DNA from: Bacteroidota bacterium
GTDB taxonomy: Bacteria; Bacteroidota; Ignavibacteria; Ignavibacteriales; Melioribacteraceae
DNA length: 64,000 bases
Reading direction: 5' to 3'
NCBI GenBank assembly: GCA_023397505.1
Contig: JAEWUC010000003.1
Location: forward strand, 591,021-655,020
Below, one piece after another: positions 57,828 to 64,000 of the stretch. The notes below the pieces were generated by a model. That model made no database searches. It was not told the DNA's origin and saw only the letters and a program-made list of their open reading frames with translations. A program made the position numbers and the translations under genes. Position 1 is the stretch's first letter; the number at the start of each line of letters is the position of its first letter.

Positions 57828-58850
57828 ATGAAAATAAGAAAACTATTCTTTTACCTTATTTTAATGATTCTAAGCGGTTGTAATTATTACGACGGAGTTT
57901 TAAGCGATCATTACGACGGCTCGTCATTTTATAACGAAGAAAACGATGAACATTCTATCGGCGATATGATTAAATGGTATTGGGAAATGGATTCGGTTGA
58001 ATGGCCTGAATGGATTGATGATGTAATGCAGCCGCCACCGCCAAAATTTGTTGATAGAAATGATTTAAGAGTAACTCTTATTAATCAATCAACAGTTTTA
58101 ATTCAGCTGGATAGCATTAATATTCTGACAGATCCGATATGGTCTGATTATGCCGGACCAGTTTCATTTCTATCTGCAAATAGAATCCGTAAACCTGGAA
58201 TATCTTTGGATGATTTACCTCCAATCGACATTATTCTTATCAGCCACGATCATTACGACCATCTCGACTTTCCAACTTTAGAACAATTATTGATTAAAAA
58301 TAAACCGATTATACTAACTGGTCTCGGTAATAAATCCCGGTTGAGTTCGTTGGAATATGAACAAGTTGTAGAATTGGACTGGTGGCAAAATTATTCTTTC
58401 CAGTCGAAGGATATTGATTTTACATTTGTTCCTTGCCGTCACCGTTCCGGCAGAAGTTTATTTGACGGCAGCAAAACTTTGTGGGGTGGATTTGTAATAA
58501 AAACCAATGCCGGTAATATTTTATTTATGGGCGATACGGCATTCGGAAATTTTTTCAATGAAGTTGCAAAAAAATTCTCCCCTTTCAGATTAACAATTTT
58601 TCCTATAGGCAGTTATGAAAAAAGATGGTTCATGAAAAACCAGCACATGAATCCCGAAGATGCAGTTCAAGCGCATATAATTCTAAATTCCAAACAAAGC
58701 ATGGGAGTGCATTACGCAACATTTAACGAACACCCTGAACAGTCAATCGATGCCCATGAAAAAGATTTGGCGGAAGCATTGAACAAATACAATATTCCCG
58801 AAGATAAATTTTGGATTTTAAAGTTTGGCGAGGGCAGAAATGTTGATTAA
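57828..58850 (+). CDS. MBL-fold lipoprotein hydrolase (NAPE-PLD/UlaG-like)
   Basis: 340 residues from the ATG at 57828, which gives a compact lipoprotein signal [17 protein letters not shown]. An alternative ATG at 57780 would add 16 residues. The metal site is [13 protein letters not shown] (HxHxDH), with [15 protein letters not shown] and [13 protein letters not shown] as further ligands. ALWGGFVI-like LWGGFVIKT and the final EALNKYNI...[10 protein letters not shown] match N-acyl-phosphatidylethanolamine phospholipase D-type enzymes. It may therefore hydrolyse a phospholipid or phosphodiester at the membrane (inference). It sits behind the TonB receptor. Confidence 0.85.
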   Translation: MKIRKLFFYLILMILSGCNYYDGVLSDHYDGSSFYNEENDEHSIGDMIKWYWEMDSVEWPEWIDDVMQPPPPKFVDRNDLRVTLINQSTVLIQLDSINILTDPIWSDYAGPVSFLSANRIRKPGISLDDLPPIDIILISHDHYDHLDFPTLEQLLIKNKPIILTGLGNKSRLSSLEYEQVVELDWWQNYSFQSKDIDFTFVPCRHRSGRSLFDGSKTLWGGFVIKTNAGNILFMGDTAFGNFFNEVAKKFSPFRLTIFPIGSYEKRWFMKNQHMNPEDAVQAHIILNSKQSMGVHYATFNEHPEQSIDAHEKDLAEALNKYNIPEDKFWILKFGEGRNVD

Positions 58851-58879
58851 TTTTCTATAAAACAAAGAAAGGAATGGAA

Positions 58880-59866
58880 ATGGAAATAAAAAAACTTGGC
58901 AAAGACGGACCGGTAGTATCGGCCATAGGATTAGGATGTATGGGCATGTCGGAATTCTACGGACAAGTTGATGATAAAGAATCGATAACGGTTATACATC
59001 GCGCGCTCGAACTCGGCATTACTCTGCTTGATACGGCCGATATGTACGGCGTGGGTCTAAATGAACAACTTGTTGGCAAAGCTATAAACGGAAAGCGCGA
59101 CAAAGTTTTTCTTGCAACAAAATTCGGAAACGTCCGCGGACCAAACGGTGAGTTTCTTGGTGTTAACGGAAAGCCCGAATATGTCCGCTCGTGTTGTGAA
59201 GCGAGCTTGAAACGCCTCGGCATTGAGATAATCGATTTGTATTACCAGCATAGAGTGGATCCAAATGTTCCGATTGAAGATACAGTTGGCGCTATGGCTG
59301 AATTAGTAAAAGAAGGAAAAGTTAAATATCTAGGACTTTCGGAAGCTGCACCGCAAACTATCCGACGCGCAAATAAAGTTCATAAAATTACGGCACTTCA
59401 AACCGAATATTCGCTATGGACACGCGATGTTGAAACCGAAATTCTTTCTACATGCCGGGAACTCGGAATCGGATTCGTTGCTTACAGTCCGTTAGGAAGA
59501 GGATTTCTTACATCAAGATTTAAATCCAATAACGATTTCTCCGAAGGCGACTTCAGAAAATTTCATCCACGTTTCAAAGGAGAAAACTTTGAGAAAAATT
59601 TAAATTTGCTGAATAGTATCGAAGAAATCGCAAAGGAAAAGAATTGCACTTCCGCACAATTAGCTCTCGCCTGGGTTCTTGCTCAAGGAAAAGATATTGT
59701 GCCTATTCCCGGAACTAAACGAATTAAATATCTCGAAGAAAATGCAAAAGCCATTGAAATTAAATTAAGCGAAGATGATCTGAAACGTATTAATAAAGCA
59801 ATTCCACCCGACTCAACAGCAGGTATGCGTTATCATGAACATGGTATGAAAACTGTGAACATATAA
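58880..59866 (+). CDS. Aldo/keto reductase
   Basis: 328 residues, (alpha/beta)8 NADPH-dependent oxidoreductase of the AKR13-like group. Catalytic tetrad Asp and Tyr lie in [14 protein letters not shown], Lys in FLATKFGN and His in LYYQHRVDP. The coenzyme loop is [13 protein letters not shown]. The ATG at 58880 is chosen because AAAGGA overlaps the region just before the alternative ATG at 58874. It likely reduces small aldehydes; the specific substrate is unknown. Confidence 0.92.
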   Translation: MEIKKLGKDGPVVSAIGLGCMGMSEFYGQVDDKESITVIHRALELGITLLDTADMYGVGLNEQLVGKAINGKRDKVFLATKFGNVRGPNGEFLGVNGKPEYVRSCCEASLKRLGIEIIDLYYQHRVDPNVPIEDTVGAMAELVKEGKVKYLGLSEAAPQTIRRANKVHKITALQTEYSLWTRDVETEILSTCRELGIGFVAYSPLGRGFLTSRFKSNNDFSEGDFRKFHPRFKGENFEKNLNLLNSIEEIAKEKNCTSAQLALAWVLAQGKDIVPIPGTKRIKYLEENAKAIEIKLSEDDLKRINKAIPPDSTAGMRYHEHGMKTVNI

Positions 59867-59921
59867 AAATAGTTAGCTCTAAAAACATATTTTTGCATTC
59901 AAATAATATAGTACGATATTT

Positions 59922-60377
59922 ATGAAAGAATACAAATTCGAATCAATTATAAAAGCATCTTCTATCGGCAGCGGAGGTGCCTACGTCGAATTTCCGTTTG
60001 ATGTTGAAAAGGAATTCGGAGTAAAAGGACGCGTACCGGTTATGTGCCGCTTTGATAATGTTGAATACAAAGGTTCACTCGTTAAAATGGGAACATTATG
60101 TCACATCATCGGCGTAACAAAAGATATTAGAAATAAAATTGCAAAGGACATAGGCGATAAAGTAAAAGTTCAGCTCTCAAAGGATGAATCGGAACGGGTT
60201 GTTGAAATATATCCGTTATTAAAATCTCGGATTGGACAAAATAAAGTTTTGAAAACGAATTATGAAAAGTTATCCTATACACGAAAGAAGGAAATAAACA
60301 TCCTTTTAACCGGCGCAAAAAAAGAAGAGACTTTAAAAAGCAGACTTGACAAAATTTTAGTAGAATTAAAGAAATAA
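59922..60377 (+). CDS. DUF1905/YdeI-OmpD-associated family protein
   Basis: 151 residues. The N-terminal DUF1905 beta-barrel (KFESIIKASSIGSGGAYVEFPFDVEKEFGVKGRVPVMC..., GDKVKVQL) is followed by a short YdeI-type helical tail (NYEKLSYTRKKEINILLTGAKKEETLKSRL). Its function is unknown. No Shine-Dalgarno sequence. Confidence 0.85.
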   Translation: MKEYKFESIIKASSIGSGGAYVEFPFDVEKEFGVKGRVPVMCRFDNVEYKGSLVKMGTLCHIIGVTKDIRNKIAKDIGDKVKVQLSKDESERVVEIYPLLKSRIGQNKVLKTNYEKLSYTRKKEINILLTGAKKEETLKSRLDKILVELKK

Positions 60378-60488
60378 TATTTACGTTTCTTAAAACAATG
60401 CACCCACCACGATGTTCATATTTTAAATCTCTTTTATTTAGATGGTGTTTATTATTTTTCGGTTTTTCAAATAATCAAATATGGATTT

Positions 60489-61157
60489 ATGCCAAACAAA
60501 ACATTCACGGGTGTTATCTTCGATTTCAACGGTACAATATTTTGGGATACAAAACTTCACAACGAGGCGTGGGATATTTTTTTAGCCGGACACAATCTGA
60601 CTTTATCGGACAAAGACAAAGCAAAATACATACACGGTAAAACAAACAAAGAAATATTGAATATTATTTTCAATTCCAACCTTGATAAAACATTTCTCGA
60701 TAAATACAGCTTGGAGAAAGAAAATATTTACCAGTCGTTGTGCTTAAAAAACGGACTCGGCTTCGCTCCCGGCGCAATTGATTTTATAGAATTTCTTCGC
60801 AATAGCCATATCGATTATGCTATCGCTACTTCATCGGGGAAAGGAAATATAGATTTCTATTTTTCATATCTTCATCTTGAAAATTGGTTTACACAGGAAC
60901 AGATTATTTTCAACGACGGTTTTATTAAGAGTAAACCTGACCCTGAGATATTCCAAGTTGCGATTAAAAGAATGTGTAAAAAGTCGAACGAGGTTATAAT
61001 ATTTGAAGATTCATACGCAGGAATTGAATCGGCTGAAAAAGCATGCGCTGGCAAAATTATTATTGTCAACTCCAACGGCGATGATTATAATAATTACAGC
61101 TATGATGTGATTAAGGATTTTAATCAAGTTAATAGAAATATTTTCATCAACAACTAA
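60489..61157 (+). CDS. HAD-superfamily hydrolase, beta-phosphoglucomutase-like, with variant motif I
   Basis: 222 residues. Motif I reads FDFNGTIF: the nucleophile Asp is present, but the second Asp (general acid) is Asn. Motif II is ATSSGK, motif III SKPDPEIF and motif IV IIFEDSYAGIESA, with a helical cap of subclass I between (LHNEAWDIFLAGH, YIHGKTNKEIL). The cap suggests a sugar-phosphate phosphatase or mutase. The Asn substitution would be expected to weaken mutase/phosphatase acid catalysis, though FDFNGT proteins form a recognisable group. The frame opening at 60398 on another register is spurious. Confidence 0.88.
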   Translation: MPNKTFTGVIFDFNGTIFWDTKLHNEAWDIFLAGHNLTLSDKDKAKYIHGKTNKEILNIIFNSNLDKTFLDKYSLEKENIYQSLCLKNGLGFAPGAIDFIEFLRNSHIDYAIATSSGKGNIDFYFSYLHLENWFTQEQIIFNDGFIKSKPDPEIFQVAIKRMCKKSNEVIIFEDSYAGIESAEKACAGKIIIVNSNGDDYNNYSYDVIKDFNQVNRNIFINN

Positions 61158-61190
61158 ACAGAAACGGTTAATACTATTGGGGAAAACAAA

Positions 61191-61667
61191 ATGGAAAAAC
61201 TACAGCTTAGCTCTTTTGTAATTTTTGTAAAAGACATCGAAGCATCAAAAAAGTTTTACACCGAAGTATTATTGCAGGAAATAGAAATGGATTTCGGTGT
61301 TAATGTTGGATTTAAAAGCAAACTTGCCCTTTGGCAAAGGGATTATGCGTTAAATATTGTCTTCGGTAAACCAACAGAAGCTCCTATTTCAAATCACAAC
61401 TCAGAGATTTATTTTGAAACCGAAGAACTAAATAATATTTGGGAAAGTGTTGCCGCTAATAATGTAGAAGTGATACACGGAATAATTGAGCAACCATGGA
61501 AACAGCGAGTATTTAGAATTTACGACCCGGATAAATTTATAATTGAAATCGGCGAACCAATGCCTGTTGTTGTGAAAAGGTTATTCTCCAAAAATCTGTC
61601 AACCGAAGAAATTTCTAAACAAACTTTTATCCCAATTGAAGGCGTTAAAGCAATGTTATCGTTATAA
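61191..61667 (+). CDS. VOC-family (glyoxalase-like) protein
   Basis: 158 residues. One VOC domain (FVIFVKDIEASKKFYTEVLLQEIEMDF, SEIYFETEELNNIW, QRVFRIYDPDKFIIEIGEPM) is followed by a short C-terminal tail, VVVKRLFSKNLSTEEISKQTFIPIEGVKAML, that looks like a small helix-turn-helix-like appendage. Substrate is unknown. RBS GGGGAA. A strong terminator follows. Confidence 0.85.
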   Translation: MEKLQLSSFVIFVKDIEASKKFYTEVLLQEIEMDFGVNVGFKSKLALWQRDYALNIVFGKPTEAPISNHNSEIYFETEELNNIWESVAANNVEVIHGIIEQPWKQRVFRIYDPDKFIIEIGEPMPVVVKRLFSKNLSTEEISKQTFIPIEGVKAMLSL

Positions 61668-61669
61668 TT

Positions 61670-61698
61670 AAAGAGCGGAGTTTTATTCTCCGCTCTTT
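61670..61698 (+). terminator. Intrinsic terminator after the VOC gene
   Basis: Perfect 11-bp GC-rich stem aaagagcggag/ctccgctcttt (61670-61680 with 61688-61698) with loop ttttatt, starting 2 nt after the stop codon. It is followed by aatttctt. Confidence 0.8.
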
Positions 61699-61705
61699 AA
61701 TTTCT

Positions 61706-61713
61706 TATCTTTG
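61706..61713 (+). promoter_or_regulatory. TAnnTTTG-type -7 box just before the AraC gene
   Basis: TATCTTTG fits the Bacteroidota -7 consensus. It ends only 5 nt before the ATG at 61719, so the transcript would be nearly leaderless. No good -33 box lies upstream, where the terminator sits, so this is tentative. Confidence 0.35.
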
Positions 61714-61718
61714 TTCCA

Positions 61719-62489
61719 ATGAAAATAGAAACTATATCCCCTACTGCTAAGTTATCTAATATTGTAAAGTGCTACTGGACTCTTGAAAAAGGTAAAGGGA
61801 CACATAGGGAAAGATTGTACCCATGCGGAGAATCCCAAATAATTTTCCACTACGGCAATCCATTTAAAGAAATTTACGGGAATAATATTATTACTCAACC
61901 GCAAAGCATTGTATGCAGCCAAATGACAACTTATAAAGATGTTATAGCCGATGACAGCGCAGGACTATTTGGAATAATTTTCCATTCTTACGCCATCGGT
62001 TCATTTCTCCATATCCCACCGCATGAATTATTGCAGCATTCCTTCAATCTGAACGATGCAAACAAAATCTTTGAATCTCTCGAGGATAAAATTAGTAACG
62101 CCGCCGATGCAAATGAAAGAATTAAAGTCTTTGAGGAATTTCTAATTAAAAGAATTAACATGCCGAAGAATTACTATTTCAATATTATTAAAGACAGCGT
62201 GGAATTCTTTGAAACATCCGTCAATTGCCCATCGATTAAACAAATAGCGGGCAAATATTCATTAAGCGAAAGACAGTTCGAAAGAATATTTAAAGATTAT
62301 GTCGGACTTCCGCCCAAAAGTTTTGCTGAAATCATGCGTTTCAAAAGAGCATTTTTTTCATTGAAAAAGCACAATGATCTAACAAAAATCTCCTACTCGT
62401 CAGGTTATTACGACCAATCGCATTTTATCCGCACATTCAAAAAACTCAGCGGCTATACCCCGGGTGAATTTTTAAAACTACACCGTTAA
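61719..62489 (+). CDS. AraC-family transcriptional regulator with DUF6597-type N-domain
   Basis: 256 residues, soluble. The N-terminal domain begins with LSNIVKCYWTLEKGKGTHRERLYPCGESQIIFHYG, the short beta-domain (DUF6597) common before AraC DNA-binding regions. The C-terminal HTH pair is PSIKQIAGKYSLSERQFERIFKDYVGLPPKSF and LTKISYSSGYYDQSHFIRTFKKLSGYTPGEF. Targets are unknown. It has no Shine-Dalgarno sequence. Confidence 0.9.
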   Translation: MKIETISPTAKLSNIVKCYWTLEKGKGTHRERLYPCGESQIIFHYGNPFKEIYGNNIITQPQSIVCSQMTTYKDVIADDSAGLFGIIFHSYAIGSFLHIPPHELLQHSFNLNDANKIFESLEDKISNAADANERIKVFEEFLIKRINMPKNYYFNIIKDSVEFFETSVNCPSIKQIAGKYSLSERQFERIFKDYVGLPPKSFAEIMRFKRAFFSLKKHNDLTKISYSSGYYDQSHFIRTFKKLSGYTPGEFLKLHR

Positions 62490-62570
62490 CAAATGTCGGT
62501 TTTATACAATTTACCAAAAAGGTTTACAGTTAATTTTGCATTCTTATCATAAACTAATATCGGAGTTAAT

Positions 62571-63785
62571 ATGATTGATAATAATTATGAAAAGAAATGC
62601 GAACACTATTTAACAACTCTTTGCGTTGAAATACCGGAACGCTGTGTTGGAAGCAAAGGTAATAGGGCTGCTACTTCATTTTTTGAAAAAGAAATTTCCT
62701 CTTTCGGCTGGAAGACATCTAAACAAGAGTTCGATGCAATTGATTGGAAAGATGGCGGTGTTATCTTAAAAGTAGAAGACAAATATTTTGCTGCTTTTGT
62801 TAGTCCTTACTCCTTGGGTTGCGAAGTAAAATCAGAACTCATACCGATTTCAAGTATTAACGAACTTGAAAAATCGGAGTTGTACGGAAAGATTGTCCTT
62901 TTACACGGCGACATTGCTAAAGAACAAATAATGCCAAAAAACTTCGTTTTCTATAATCCGGAACATCATAAAACAATTATTTCATTACTTGAAAAAAGCG
63001 GTGTGAAAGCAATAATTGCTGCAACCGGAATGAATTCGTCAACAGCCGGCGGAGTATATCCGTTTCCTTTAATTGAGGATGGCGATTTTAATATCCCGTC
63101 TGTTTATATGAAGGACATTGATGGAGAGAAATTAATAGAATTTGCAGGTAAGCAAGTTTATTTAAAATCCGTTTCTAATAGAATACCCGGTAAAGGTTAT
63201 AATATTATTGCACAAAAAGGTACTGTCGGTTCCGAAAGAATTATTGTATCGGCTCATATCGATGCTAAAAAAGGTACACCCGGCGCGATTGATAACGCTA
63301 CAGGTGTAGCAGTTCTGTTACTTCTTGCCGAATTAATGAACGACTATAACGGAAATAACCTCATTGAAATTGTCGCATTCAACGGCGAGGATTACTATGC
63401 CGTACCGGGCCAAATGCTTTATCTTGAATCCAATAAAGATATGTTTGACAATATTATTCTTAATGTTAATATTGACGGAGCCGGGTATAAAGAAGGCATG
63501 TCCGCATTTTCATTTTTCAACTTACCGGAAACGATGAAAGACAAAGCTCAAAATGTTATTCAAAAATATCAGGGTATTATTGAAGGAAAACAATGGGTTC
63601 AGGGAGATCACAGTATGTTTGTACAAGCCTGTAAACCGGCTATTGCCGTTTCATCAAATTGGTTTATCCAAAATATGGAATCACAAAATGTAACTCATAC
63701 CCTCAAAGATAACTTGGATATTGTTGACTTAAAGAAAGTTACCGAAATAGCTTTTGCCTTAAAAGATTTTTTGGAGTCTTTATAA
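62571..63785 (+). CDS. M28-family metallopeptidase
   Basis: 404 residues without a signal peptide. An inserted PA-like domain (about 85-185) is followed by the di-zinc core: His in VSAHIDAKKGTPG, bridging Asp in AIDNATGVAV, catalytic Glu pair region in AFNGEDY, Asp in NVNIDGAG and the last His in QGDHSMFVQ. It probably acts as a cytoplasmic aminopeptidase or carboxypeptidase; endogenous substrates are unknown. RBS CGGAG precedes the ATG. Confidence 0.88.
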   Translation: MIDNNYEKKCEHYLTTLCVEIPERCVGSKGNRAATSFFEKEISSFGWKTSKQEFDAIDWKDGGVILKVEDKYFAAFVSPYSLGCEVKSELIPISSINELEKSELYGKIVLLHGDIAKEQIMPKNFVFYNPEHHKTIISLLEKSGVKAIIAATGMNSSTAGGVYPFPLIEDGDFNIPSVYMKDIDGEKLIEFAGKQVYLKSVSNRIPGKGYNIIAQKGTVGSERIIVSAHIDAKKGTPGAIDNATGVAVLLLLAELMNDYNGNNLIEIVAFNGEDYYAVPGQMLYLESNKDMFDNIILNVNIDGAGYKEGMSAFSFFNLPETMKDKAQNVIQKYQGIIEGKQWVQGDHSMFVQACKPAIAVSSNWFIQNMESQNVTHTLKDNLDIVDLKKVTEIAFALKDFLESL

Positions 63786-63819
63786 CATCATATTACTAAT
63801 AGTATTTTTATGAATTAAA

Positions 63820-63846
63820 AAAGGCGATTCTTATGGAATCGCCTTT
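63820..63846. terminator. Bidirectional terminator between convergent genes
   Basis: Perfect 11-bp stem aaaggcgattc/gaatcgccttt (63820-63830 with 63836-63846) with a 5-nt loop. There are A-rich bases before it and a T-rich stretch after it. It serves the M28 gene on the plus strand and the partial gene at 63899 on the minus strand. Confidence 0.8.
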
Positions 63847-63898
63847 CATTCTTTTTAGCTCACGCCTCTATAAAGACGCTACACCCTCAATAATTTCC

Positions 63899-64000
63899 TT
63901 ACTTCATCAGTATCATTTTCTTTGTCAAGTTAACGTTGCTGCCTGTTAATTTGTAGATGTACATTCCGCTCGCCAATCTGCTTGCTTCGAAACTTACTTT
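63899..64000 (-). CDS. C-terminal end of a type IX-secreted protein (partial)
   Basis: The minus strand at the right edge translates in one frame to FEASRLASGMYIYKLTGSNVNLTKKMILMK followed by TAA at 63901-63899. LASGMYIYKL and the basic KKM end are the hallmark of the type IX sorting domain, also seen on the M1 peptidase in this window. The catalytic or binding part lies outside the window. Confidence 0.85.
   Translation of the reverse strand, partial: KVSFEASRLASGMYIYKLTGSNVNLTKKMILMK

Noticed and set aside
60398..60640. Cys/aromatic-rich frame overlapping the HAD gene
   Set aside because: It lies in another register over a well-supported HAD gene, has no RBS and no homology that I recognise.

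Overview
The window looks like chromosome from a member of Ignavibacteriota, or a close relative in the Bacteroidota/Chlorobi branch. The evidence is low-to-moderate GC, secreted proteins ending in a type IX secretion sorting domain (an NYPNPFNP-type C-terminus on the M1 peptidase, and a similar tail running off the right edge), TonB-dependent receptors with carboxypeptidase-regulatory-like N-terminal domains, DUF4249 and DUF5686 proteins, and an LPS core pathway. Species assignment is inference. I see no prophage, plasmid, CRISPR or rRNA genes. There is one tRNA (Asn).

Layout. 1-4.6 kb, minus strand: redox regulator Rex (cut by the left edge), a PfkB sugar kinase, a DPP-IV-type peptidase, a cold-shock protein and tRNA-Asn. 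4.86-11.1 kb, plus strand: an operon for succinyl-CoA/methylmalonyl-CoA/propionyl-CoA interconversion, comprising mutase catalytic subunit, epimerase, and the four subunits of a sodium-pumping methylmalonyl-CoA decarboxylase. It is interrupted by a small inverted-repeat-bounded element carrying a four-helix-bundle gene. 11.2-16.0 kb, plus: secreted M1 aminopeptidase, GH13 pullulanase-like enzyme, D-Ala-D-Ala dipeptidase. 16.0-31.4 kb, mostly minus: a large hybrid histidine kinase, PEP carboxykinase, Kdo transferase plus GT9 glycosyltransferase, a heterodimeric ABC exporter, SerRS and LeuRS. 31.5-38.5 kb: a GIY-YIG gene between palindrome arms, zwf-pgl, an S9 peptidase, DUF1232, lipocalin, SemiSWEET and a four-helix membrane protein. 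38.6-44 kb, minus: a MITE-like palindromic element, a lipoprotein, and a GH29 fucosidase followed by a GH97 glycosidase broken by an in-frame stop. 44.2-64 kb, plus: racemase, TonB receptor/DUF4249/DUF5686 cluster, coiled-coil wHTH regulator, an EFR1-type ferredoxin gene broken by an in-frame stop, a VOC-methyltransferase fusion, a membrane AraC regulator followed by a TonB receptor and MBL lipoprotein, then a series of single metabolic and regulatory genes.

How the genes fit together. The organism appears to be a heterotroph that degrades polysaccharides (GH13, GH29, GH97) and peptides (DPP-IV, S9, M1, M28). It uses the oxidative pentose phosphate route and PEP carboxykinase, and probably ferments or anaplerotically cycles through methylmalonyl-CoA with sodium export, under NADH sensing by Rex. 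The most interesting unexplained signals are the two small gene-bearing palindromic elements (four-helix bundle at 7.0-7.5 kb, GIY-YIG at 31.5-31.9 kb), the related non-coding palindromes nearby, two single-stop pseudogenes, and tandem 11-bp sites between an AraC gene and a TonB receptor.
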